A stretch of 20,376 bases of DNA. Source: Euryarchaeota archaeon UBA54. Its GTDB lineage: Archaea; Thermoplasmatota; Poseidoniia; Poseidoniales; Thalassarchaeaceae. Positions within the stretch are counted from its first letter, which is position 1; each line of letters begins with the position of its first letter. The translations under genes were made by a program, and so were the position numbers. The notes beneath the pieces were generated by a model. That model did not search any database. It was not told the DNA's origin and saw only the letters and a list, made by a program, of their open reading frames with translations. Where the stretch lies: the NCBI GenBank assembly GCA_002495735.1, contig DAGM01000066.1:7459-27834 (forward strand), read 5' to 3'. This document shows, piece by piece, positions 14,201 to 19,309 of the stretch.

Positions 14201-16238
14201 GTCCGTCGCCATCGATATCGGTGTCGAGGTGGTTGGGGCCGTCGTCACGGAACATCGAGCCATTCAGCAGGTGGAGGTCATTGTCGTCGTCGAAATCGCA
14301 GTTCTCGTCGATGTCGAGCCAGTCGAGGATTCCGTCGTTGTCGTCGTCGACGTCTTCCCAGTTGTTGATGCCGTCGCCGTCCCAATCGTTGTTGCCGGTG
14401 TACGATTTTCGCATCAGGACGCAGTTCTCGTCCGAGTTAACCGGGTTGGGATTGGTGAGGCTTGGGCAGTTCCAGTTCTGAACCTCATCGTTGGTCGATA
14501 GCATGAATGGATCCTCCTCATTGGGAATGCCGTCGTCGTCGAGATCGAATGGGATGTCGTCGGGGTTAATCGAAGGGCCGCCGAGGGGGTTGTCGGGCAG
14601 TGCAGAACCTCCCATGTCCACATCAAGCCAGTCCCATACCAAATCGTAGTCCTGGTCTATCGGTCGGTACCTGTCATCATCGAGATCCCGATCGTAGTCC
14701 AGCTCGCAATCGATGCCGGGTATCTCTATCACGGTGTATGGCACCGGATAGTCCCCCACACCGTCGCCATTAGTGTCGACCTGATAGCATGTATCTGGAA
14801 TCCCATCGTTGTCGTCGTCGACATCGTACATGTCCATCAAGCCGTCGTTGTCGTCATCGGTGTCGGCAGAGTCGGGAGTGCCATCGTTGTCGTTGTCGGG
14901 ATCGATGAAGTTGGGAATTCCATCGCCATCCAGATCGCCATCGATAATTGTGTCGAAAGTCTGGTTCCTAGGATGCCAAAGGGCCTCGCGCTGCACGTAA
15001 TCGACACCTCCTACGAAACTAGAGTAGGTGTTGGTAGTAGTTCCCGAGGAGGTTACGGTAACTGTCCCAGTCATTGTCGGGTGAAGCATGCAGGAGTAGT
15101 TGTAGGTCCCTGCGGTGGTGAAGGTGAAACTCCATGAGGCCCCGGATGAAATCATTAAGCTGTCGAAGGCGGGACCGTCGTGGGTGACGGTGTGATCGGT
15201 GGTGTCGGTGTTGGTCCAGACCACAGTGTCGCCGGCATTGATGTTCAGATCGGTGGGCGTATATCCTGTGCTGATGATGTTCACGTTGTGAGTGGTAGCA
15301 CCTGCTGTCCACTCCTTGGCCCAATCCCATAGTGGAGCAGTAGAAGTTATATTTCTGGTCATTGTTCTGTCCCAGGGGTGCTCGTCCCAGATGTCCAGCA
15401 CGCCATCACCATCGTCATCGAGATCGAAGTAGTCCTGGAAGCCGTCGCCATCAAAATCGCACGGCCACTTAAACTGGTCAATGCGGCCATCGTTGTCATC
15501 GTCTTCGTCAAAAGAGTCTGGGCCAGTGCCGTCGGTGTCATCATCGGTGATACCATCATTGTCGTGATCCATCGGGTTCTGGTCAACTCGGTAGCCGATT
15601 CCTACGGGGGTTCCAGTCCAAGGGTGAACTGTAGCGGGGTCTACAAAGCGGTCAGCGCTGACGTTCCTAGGATCGGCTCCCTGTGAGAAGTCAATAGGTC
15701 CCTCGAGGATGCCGTCGTTGTCATCGTCCCAGTCGAATTCGTCTAGTGTGCCGTCGTTGTCGTGGTCGAAGGGGTCGGTGCCGTAGCATCCGTCAAAGCG
15801 CTCGATTAAATCGACAATTCCGTCGTTATCGTCATCGAGGTCGTGCAGGTCATCGATACCGTCGTTGTCGTGGTCATCAGTCTGTGTCTCCTCAAGGAAG
15901 AAGCCGTAGCCGGCATCGAGGTTGAGGGCTGCCGGGTTTGACACCTGGCCATAGAACGATGCGGGGTCATGGTACGACGGGTCAGTGAAACTCACTTGGT
16001 TGAAGGAGAACTCGGTTGCTGGCTGCCCCTGACTATCACCTGACATCGGGCCGGAGGCCTGATTCATCTGCTGGTACGCAGTCCTGTGAGGAACAGCACC
16101 CCAGACGGACTCCTCTGGATCTTCATCCTCGAAGTTTAGCAAGTTGTACATCTGCGAACTCAGCAACATTAGCATCACCACTGCTATCGCGGAGTTTCTC
16201 CTCTTTCTGTCACCAATCATTACTTTGTTCTCGTCCAT
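8247..16238 (-). CDS. Giant surface protein: Ca-type repeats, cupredoxin, beta-sandwich stalk, TM, DUF4129-like tail
   Basis: This 2,663-residue protein is predicted to be membrane-anchored, with its bulk outside. A basic n-region and hydrophobic segment (about 11-33) act as signal or anchor. Residues about 120-1290 hold roughly thirty D-x-D-x-D-G loops of the thrombospondin type 3/calcium-binding kind. A blue-copper domain interrupts these at about 315-397 (His349, Cys383, His386, Met389). An insert at about 845-985 is rich in Cys and aromatics and lacks the loops. From about 1296 to 2470 a chain of Ig-like beta-sandwich modules repeats a T-[D/N]-x-x-G turn and carries many N-x-S/T sequons. 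One transmembrane helix (about 2479-2497) is followed by basic residues. A cytoplasmic tail of about 165 residues contains T-R-E-F...F-E-E-A-R-Y-S, resembling DUF4129. No protease, transglutaminase or hydrolase motif is visible. Adhesion, S-layer-like scaffolding or nutrient/particle binding are guesses. The ATG at 16238 has no strong ribosome site. Confidence 0.9.
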   Translation of the reverse strand: MDENKVMIGDRKRRNSAIAVVMLMLLSSQMYNLLNFEDEDPEESVWGAVPHRTAYQQMNQASGPMSGDSQGQPATEFSFNQVSFTDPSYHDPASFYGQVSNPAALNLDAGYGFFLEETQTDDHDNDGIDDLHDLDDDNDGIVDLIERFDGCYGTDPFDHDNDGTLDEFDWDDDNDGILEGPIDFSQGADPRNVSADRFVDPATVHPWTGTPVGIGYRVDQNPMDHDNDGITDDDTDGTGPDSFDEDDDNDGRIDQFKWPCDFDGDGFQDYFDLDDDGDGVLDIWDEHPWDRTMTRNITSTAPLWDWAKEWTAGATTHNVNIISTGYTPTDLNINAGDTVVWTNTDTTDHTVTHDGPAFDSLMISSGASWSFTFTTAGTYNYSCMLHPTMTGTVTVTSSGTTTNTYSSFVGGVDYVQREALWHPRNQTFDTIIDGDLDGDGIPNFIDPDNDNDGTPDSADTDDDNDGLMDMYDVDDDNDGIPDTCYQVDTNGDGVGDYPVPYTVIEIPGIDCELDYDRDLDDDRYRPIDQDYDLVWDWLDVDMGGSALPDNPLGGPSINPDDIPFDLDDDGIPNEEDPFMLSTNDEVQNWNCPSLTNPNPVNSDENCVLMRKSYTGNNDWDGDGINNWEDVDDDNDGILDWLDIDENCDFDDDNDLHLLNGSMFRDDGPNHLDTDIDGDGLPNDLDWDDDNDGLSDYYDPDDGNCGIVDSDQTDPFNSQYYSHSDGDPIDGSDDGDIYSHDVAHFFYWNQTWMFNPFSLDNNFVLDYNGYDNNNGTITNGKVPEMYWYVLMKWSPYNGDNYFDIDLDGDSLVNGIDTDQDGDGLPDWWDQDEGNDGVLDVDDIKMGGTFDDGTCGSSLVWATLQGAVAEHACGLAYAWLYGYPLQSATRTQQTVYTAPYSTRPDYEFDEGAYNGSNSQGQWTCTKNCFWFDFFGNQDVGPSAAVTYNQIKNNRDLWVAYVGVNYGLFQWNSDGNANMFPDEVADLLNNDVDPDDDCGAPIAGNMNPQCMFNDTADLDDDFDGIYDHWDIDDDNDGIWDYFEVDTDDDWDDDASTEPDGSFFIGTNCEDNDDDGTDTDPDGDGWFQAVWDKGVLGQGLLHPKYYDVDNDNDGVPDGEDPDDDNNGLLDIDQELLCFTGEEQSPWDHDDDGILDWADDDWDGDGLVNTLELASATPWITPWDHDNDGLRDDVDLDDDSDGMLDEDEVMLWPTRFGSESTNPWDHDDFGDGSGISNPADPNTGPDARDQDDDADNRTDLDWDHLEEGWTSDNCTNGAESSDWDHDNDCIPDEDDKIPTRISMTVPEVLWLDNRFPAKFNGTVNWLDPIQGVFMPASDLPVQVHIEWSRNGTSAVETVNVLTNQDGDFVVGQFLFPEDIHVGDNTTYVVYAEVTEMFVHDGSTTEPVPVEVRANTTIDYVAWTYFRSDEQPLFVDFKVHYTADWERGIFGNRLSHAPVSFTISGGIFGNSTHPTVFDGYGYGYRADLGGWVSLTFVQTSGSQGVWKQVQWNSTMDNGVGKVPGGYQEIVWDNFSKAHNVIGRYNYTNTSLPIGDYAFVGYSRPDMGAEWPWPFLEGDNTDSFAIRSMHRMYVEADIITPSIRPVYFWDSTQFTGSSFGAWRALFHAPSLANAGIDFADASLGKPYAMQWDGNPGGLTGQAATLRPFLNSNGTHWFISMQNGGDFNVPPCGPVDPLDPDSTVRCEIVPEMFTGEKFRVIGTVWNRTMTAWPHDPMALQIDVDHNGVFAGSQETGFARVPQMVNGEATFDYNWTWYSQYSAGVFGIRADFTNSNYYFTGNQTAVLAPTGAYANVSVIGTTDFQLNNVPRLYRGQNTTIEARLIDNAYQPVRDAPVNFTWSADGTNDLAVTDHNGVFSVNLTIDKQHELGNFTLSYSYPGDPIRQGSSSEIHLWVVSRTLITLQSATSGAMSSGDIWEFSGQITDDNRTPDPTMFDAGQALDGCGDNGGEVLIIFEGTDFEDRTHRQIVEIACPSAGSIHHDITLDPQLLRDDPESFLPDGFGPVNVILRFGENLPHEGCELLDDDMLRTSGAWDPCTQIINSEHFRKVLQFNAQGFYLIGRTNLAVDDQIVYTSEIDQTTGQPIDKPMIVTGQLLDELGGNLSHRAIRVEYQMLNMETGSQVCIPGTTDNDGFFEIICPLSGVEAGQAMVTISYDPYESLDNWRYKPTNITKIFPVFSNSTMLLEEVGPFRTDVDTYTFANGSVFPVLYLKESFHVEALLTQTNGNPIGGKCLNIYLDPLSNTRPIATATTMDGTGEVEWFSGDPEDNPSRRGVEPNGEQLEGFRTVRVAYEPDKELPGGCRAETTPVVNGSYMDIEVLVRSRVDILLKDHWASSVGYQPGDDITGAVTILRDRLDLSVEGETVIFTFQYWNGTGWITGFPPEYAVTNEQGTANFTWPGEGYSGENVPGEIDCAAGGPCVQNGKWRVLVHFQESPFYVEEFLNSTPTIKLGDELVKQQTSFFTARVTVVLLIAVSFALLIGVIMYRNYAERRRIEIIRGILTDSLMSLKASNDYIQTIFNCYKDLVRFFRSRGAMKKVYETTREFEDAISSMLGGIASPEDLDEFFSIFEEARYSDHEIGADQRDRAIATLQSIVNHMTASLGDSMLNRAYSNESGLYGTITKAGEFVDSEGQIRIAGIDEENQNDDFRI
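12371..15881 (-). repeat. Array of DxDxDG (thrombospondin type 3-like) repeats
   Basis: Within the giant gene, codons for D-D-D-N-D-G-I-x-D and D-H-D-N-D-G recur about thirty times, often as closely spaced pairs. The plus strand shows this as repeated GTCGTTGTCGTCGTC-like runs. Each loop has the acidic ligands at positions 1, 3 and 5 that chelate calcium in known TSP3 repeats. The array is split by the cupredoxin domain (15048-15296) and the Cys/aromatic insert (13284-13706). Confidence 0.9.
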
Positions 16239-16307
16239 CTTTCGACCCCGAAGTGCTCCGTCAAATTCGGCCTGCTTATCAACAGAACCCCTCGCGTGTG
16301 CGTGTGC

Positions 16308-16334
16308 GTATCACCGAAGTACGTTCGGTATCAC
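16308..16334. promoter_or_regulatory. Palindrome flanked by direct repeats upstream of the giant gene
   Basis: Inverted arms ACCGAA (16313-16318) and TTCGGT (16324-16329) are separated by GTACG. The direct repeat GTATCAC begins at 16308 and again at 16328, with 13 bases between copies. The centre lies about 80 bases before the giant gene's ATG and 50 bases after the rlmH stop. This is suitable for a regulator binding site, but no partner is known. Confidence 0.4.
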
Positions 16335-16380
16335 AGTCCGTGCCAGCCCTACTCTGACGTTTCGAGAATTGGAATTGGGG

Positions 16381-16815
16381 TCAGCCCCTGTGATACGGGC
16401 TCCCCCCGAGGATGGTGGTGGCTCGGTAGAGTTGCTCCAGAAGCACTACGGCAGCGAGCTCGTGCTGCAGGGTCAAGGGGCCCAGAGATATCGCCTTGTG
16501 GTTCGCTCCAGCATCGCCGAATCCATCAGCGGGACCAACCACCAAATGGGTCTCCTCTTGTGACAGTCGCCAGCGCCCGAAAGTCGAGGCGAATGTCTCG
16601 CTGTCGTGCATCTCACCACTCTCCTGCAGGAGTAACACAGACCTGTTTTTTACGCCTCTGAGTACCTCTTCCAAGTAGCCCTGCGCGGTGGTCCTGTCGC
16701 TGTGCTCGATAATCCTCACACCCTCGCCTCTCAGTCTTGCTGAGTAGTCCGAAATCGATGCTCTATGAGAGGTGTTCTTCGATGCGCCGTGGAGGTGCAC
16801 GACTATGCGGCCCAT
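16381..16815 (-). CDS. rlmH: RlmH-family SPOUT rRNA methyltransferase
   Basis: This 144-residue protein has the size of RlmH. The SAM-binding knot region L-V-V-G-P-A-D-G-F-G (91-100) and the C-terminal signature L-L-E-Q-L-Y-R-A-T-T-I-L-G-G-S-P-Y-H (125-142) are diagnostic of COG1576, with the conserved His118 before them. In E. coli RlmH methylates pseudouridine 1915 of 23S rRNA in helix 69; the same role here is inferred. The frame runs 35 codons further upstream to a TTG at 16920, but that extension is non-homologous and overlaps the divergent gene. The ATG at 16815 gives the usual strand M-G-R-I-V-V-H-L-H-G-A-S-K. It lies 142 bases upstream of the giant gene on the same strand and diverges from the 16895 gene. 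Confidence 0.88.
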   Translation of the reverse strand: MGRIVVHLHGASKNTSHRASISDYSARLRGEGVRIIEHSDRTTAQGYLEEVLRGVKNRSVLLLQESGEMHDSETFASTFGRWRLSQEETHLVVGPADGFGDAGANHKAISLGPLTLQHELAAVVLLEQLYRATTILGGSPYHRG

Positions 16816-16894
16816 GCCACTTCGGGTCCGGTCTGCGACTTGAGCGGTTCGCAAAGCATCAAGAAAGTCGGCTGTAGCGGAAGTATCGATAGAG

Positions 16895-17218
16895 ATGGGA
16901 TGGTGGCCGTTCAAGCGCAAGGAGAAGGCTCTCGCTGAGGAGCCTCACATGCGTGGAGCCAGAATGTGGATTCAGGACCTCAGGGAAACCTGCGAGCGCT
17001 GCTACGACGATTATGAGAAAGGTCAGCGTCAAGTCAGCGCAATGCAGGGCGAGTGGAACGAATCCCGTGACAGGGGAGAGGTAGATTCCTCGCTACTGGA
17101 TGGACTCGAGCGTAGGGCCTACAAACTGCTCCAAGCGGATGCAGATACTTGGTTGGAGTGGCTGGACAACGAGGAGTTCTGGAACCCTGGGTGGCGTGAA
17201 GAATCCTTGGAGGAGTGA
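16895..17218 (+). CDS. Hypothetical Trp-rich helical protein
   Basis: This is a 107-residue soluble protein that I do not recognise. It begins M-G-W-W-P-F-K-R-K-E-K, a hydrophobic-then-basic N-terminus that could lie on a membrane surface. The rest is predicted mostly helical and highly charged, with seven further tryptophan-rich or acidic positions towards the end (W-L-E-W-L-D, F-W-N-P-G-W). It contains a Cys33/Cys36 pair (C-E-R-C) but no second pair to complete a zinc site. The stop is four bases before the membrane-protein start, whose Shine-Dalgarno lies inside this gene. The two are therefore almost certainly cotranscribed and may act together. Confidence 0.72.
   Translation: MGWWPFKRKEKALAEEPHMRGARMWIQDLRETCERCYDDYEKGQRQVSAMQGEWNESRDRGEVDSSLLDGLERRAYKLLQADADTWLEWLDNEEFWNPGWREESLEE
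17209..17215 (+). promoter_or_regulatory. Shine-Dalgarno for the membrane protein at 17223
   Basis: GGAGGAG ends seven bases before the ATG at 17223. This near-perfect site decides the start in favour of 17223 over the upstream in-frame ATG at 17100, and ties the gene to the one before it. Confidence 0.75.
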
Positions 17219-17222
17219 TTCC

Positions 17223-17939
17223 ATGATGTTCTGGATTGCTTTGTTCGTCGGCATTGGTCTCGTCGTGCTCAACTACTCCCGGCACCAACCTTTCCCTGAG
17301 ATAGGTGGCAGGTTCGCCCTAGTACTGCTTGTGACGGGTGCCATCCTGTGGTTGTCCACCACTGCTCCTAGGGATACCGGTGAGTCGGTGCCGGCGGTGG
17401 TAGCCACAGTGGTCGGAGGGGCTGCCGTGGTCATAGGGGTGGTTCAGATGTCGATGCTACGAAACGACGTGATAGTTGCGCCCTTCGGAGGCATCCTGCT
17501 GTGCATGGGTGCGACCAGTCTGATGGTGGATCGATGGTCGGGGATGGGTCAAGTCGAACAGATAGGCTCTTTCTCTGTCGCCTCGCTTCTCGTCATGCTA
17601 GTGATATATCTAGCATTCAGAGGTCTCGTGGTCGGAGTACAGGGAATTTCTTGGTCAAAATCCGGACTTAGGCAAGTCCGACGTGGCCTGATTCACGGTC
17701 CTAACGGAGCAGTTGCTCACTTCGAGCGTTCGTGGGACATGGAGGACCCGTGGATCAATACGATGAGTCATGCCGCGCTCGTTCTGATTCACCGACATGC
17801 GGGCGATACCGAGGCTGAGCAAGAGCATGTCGTCGAGCTTGAGAAGGCTGGCGGGTGGGAGTCAGTGGATCAATCATGGGTTGAAGCGATTGAGGGTGCT
17901 CTGGGTCAAATCCAGTCAGTGATGATTCGGGACGATTGA
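17223..17939 (+). CDS. Five-helix integral membrane protein, unknown function
   Basis: The protein has 238 residues. Hydrophobic segments at about 2-18, 31-47, 56-77, 82-102 and 116-140 predict five transmembrane helices. A basic linker (about 144-155) and a soluble C-terminal part of about 85 residues follow. That part contains W-D-M-E-D-P-W-I and H-R-H-A-G-D-T-E-A-E-Q and could be a short helical repeat. No transporter, protease or sensor signature is recognisable. The start is fixed by a strong GGAGGAG site. It follows the 16895 gene by four bases and precedes the cobalamin adenosyltransferase by 27 bases. Operon membership is likely, but a cobalamin-related role cannot be claimed from neighbourhood alone. 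Confidence 0.8.
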   Translation: MMFWIALFVGIGLVVLNYSRHQPFPEIGGRFALVLLVTGAILWLSTTAPRDTGESVPAVVATVVGGAAVVIGVVQMSMLRNDVIVAPFGGILLCMGATSLMVDRWSGMGQVEQIGSFSVASLLVMLVIYLAFRGLVVGVQGISWSKSGLRQVRRGLIHGPNGAVAHFERSWDMEDPWINTMSHAALVLIHRHAGDTEAEQEHVVELEKAGGWESVDQSWVEAIEGALGQIQSVMIRDD

Positions 17940-17966
17940 TATCACATAGCCGAATCGGCGAACAGC

Positions 17967-18575
17967 ATGGTTAGGATTACTAAGGTCCACACCGGAGCCG
18001 GTGACGGTGGCCGAACCCGTCTGTTGGATGGTACCGAAGTAGGCAAGGAGCATCCTCGAGTCAGGCTGTACGGGACGATAGACGAAGTCAACTCGCAGGT
18101 CGGGGTAGTGAGGATGGAACTCAACCGCATGCCGAGTATCTCGAATGAGTCCCGGAACTCTGCTGACGCCGCCATGGGTCGGATCCAACAGGAGCTATTC
18201 GACGTAGGCGGAGAGTGTTCATGCACGCCAGGGAAGTTGCCTGAGCAGATGGTTCTCATCGGCTCAGATGCTGGCGACCGCTTGGTCGCCGAGATGGATT
18301 CTTGGCTTGAAAATCTAGATCCTCTAGAGTCTTTCATAATGCCCACTGGTTCACCTCCCGTAGCAACGCTACATGTAGCTAGAACCGTAGCGCGTCGCGC
18401 CGAGAGACAGGCCTGTTCTATGCGTGATATAGAGGGGGATGGTGCAGTTCGCGACGAGGTAATCTCCTACCTAAACAGGCTGTCAGACTGGATGTTTGTG
18501 CTCGGAAGATGGATCGCCATAATGACTGGTGAGGAAGAGGTGCTTTGGACTCCTCTTGGCAAGCGCGAGGAGTAA
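17967..18575 (+). CDS. PduO-type ATP:cob(I)alamin adenosyltransferase
   Basis: This 202-residue protein transfers the adenosyl group of ATP to cob(I)alamin, making adenosylcobalamin. Family motifs are present in order: the ATP-binding T-G-A-G-D-G-G-R-T (9-17), L-Y-G-T-I-D-E-V-N-S (34-43), A-R-T-V-A-R-R-A-E-R (138-147) and Y-L-N-R-L-S-D-W (168-175). The length fits the PduO/MMAB family, which forms trimers with active sites between subunits. Adenosylcobalamin would serve methylmalonyl-CoA mutase or class II ribonucleotide reductase, neither of which is in the window. Four bases separate its stop from the AT-rich gene that follows. Confidence 0.95.
   Translation: MVRITKVHTGAGDGGRTRLLDGTEVGKEHPRVRLYGTIDEVNSQVGVVRMELNRMPSISNESRNSADAAMGRIQQELFDVGGECSCTPGKLPEQMVLIGSDAGDRLVAEMDSWLENLDPLESFIMPTGSPPVATLHVARTVARRAERQACSMRDIEGDGAVRDEVISYLNRLSDWMFVLGRWIAIMTGEEEVLWTPLGKREE
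18567..18572 (+). promoter_or_regulatory. Shine-Dalgarno for the AT-rich gene at 18580
   Basis: GAGGAG, inside the end of the adenosyltransferase gene, ends seven bases before the ATG at 18580. It supports that start and supports the small gene being translated. Confidence 0.6.
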
Positions 18576-18579
18576 TCCA

Positions 18580-18771
18580 ATGTCTCTGATCGGAAAATAT
18601 TTTGATTCTCTTGGAGAGGTAGAGAAAACGGTCTCAGATTTTTCTTTTGTTCCAAAATCGCTGGCAAAGATAGTAATTTCATTGAAGGTTCTAACTGATT
18701 TAGTCGGAGTTCTATTGATATTGGCAATTATTGTGTCCGTAATTGGATTAGTTGTGAGAATAATACTGTAG
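18580..18771 (+). CDS. Small single-pass membrane protein, strongly AT-rich
   Basis: The product is a 63-residue protein, M-S-L-I-G-K-Y-F-D-S at its start, with a short amphipathic N-terminal half and one long hydrophobic segment at about 39-61 ending in R-I-I-L. I do not recognise a family. Direct counting gives 66 G or C in 192 bases (about 34%), whereas a 60-base stretch of the preceding gene (18421-18480) counts 53%. This marks it as compositionally foreign or differently constrained. A well-placed GAGGAG and a four-base gap to the preceding stop argue that it is translated. It ends three bases before the convergent Nudix gene. A recently acquired peptide, a toxin-like membrane peptide or a small membrane subunit are all possible. 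Confidence 0.68.
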   Translation: MSLIGKYFDSLGEVEKTVSDFSFVPKSLAKIVISLKVLTDLVGVLLILAIIVSVIGLVVRIIL

Positions 18772-18774
18772 AAG

Positions 18775-19212
18775 TCAGACTGCCTTGCCCATCTGCTGCA
18801 GGTGCTCTCTGGCAGACCGTAGGATATCCTTCTCCTGCTCGAAAGTCAGTTGTGTCTCGGCTTCATCGAAGTCAAGCCACATGTAGTTAGTGTGCTCGTG
18901 AGATATGGTTACATCGAGCTCACTGGTCTCGGCAATGTACCAGTATACTTGCTTGGGCACCATCCTGCCCTTTCTTCGAAAAGTGTACTGGGTCCGAGTC
19001 GCCCAGTGATCGTCAATGCTAATATCGACTATCCCGGTCTCCTCAGTAAGTTCGCGTGAGGCTGTGATGTGGTGATCGGTCTCACCCTCCTCGACGTGCC
19101 CCTTCGGGAAGCTCCAATGGCCCTGCGGGTACTGCAGTAGGAGTACGCTGTCGTAATTGAGTAGGATGAAGCCACAAGAAGTCTCCATATGGTGCGCATA
19201 ACGGACATGCAT
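18775..19212 (-). CDS. Nudix hydrolase, Ap4A-hydrolase-like
   Basis: This 145-residue protein is a single Nudix domain. The approach H-W-S-F-P-K-G-H-V-E-E-G-E is typical of dinucleoside tetraphosphate (Ap4A) hydrolases, which cleave damaged or signalling nucleotides using a metal held by the Nudix glutamates. The box runs from Gly38 to Ile61 and ends R-E-L-T-E-E-T-G-I. It has eight residues instead of seven between its first glutamate and the R-E pair, one more than the consensus. The start is ATG at 19212, with an alternative at 19188 (M-E-T-S-C-G-F) closer to the usual family N-terminus. It is convergent with the AT-rich gene (three-base gap) and divergent from the DHH gene. Confidence 0.9.
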   Translation of the reverse strand: MHVRYAHHMETSCGFILLNYDSVLLLQYPQGHWSFPKGHVEEGETDHHITASRELTEETGIVDISIDDHWATRTQYTFRRKGRMVPKQVYWYIAETSELDVTISHEHTNYMWLDFDEAETQLTFEQEKDILRSAREHLQQMGKAV

Positions 19213-19309
19213 ATCTCAATTGCCACCGTGAACGCTATTCTGAGGCAATGGATTTCTCAAACTCACAGACAGAAAGCACAATGTGGGAGTGGCTGGGGTT
19301 GTTGCTGAG

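Noticed and set aside
12371..15881. CRISPR-like repeat array
   Set aside because: Repeats are protein-coding, irregularly spaced and imperfect, with no unique spacers of constant length.
16816..16920. N-terminal extension of RlmH to a TTG at 16920
   Set aside because: It lies beyond the conserved RlmH start and overlaps the divergent gene at 16895.
17100..17222. Longer membrane protein starting at 17100
   Set aside because: The extra 41 codons overlap the 16895 gene in another frame; a strong ribosome site fixes the start at 17223.
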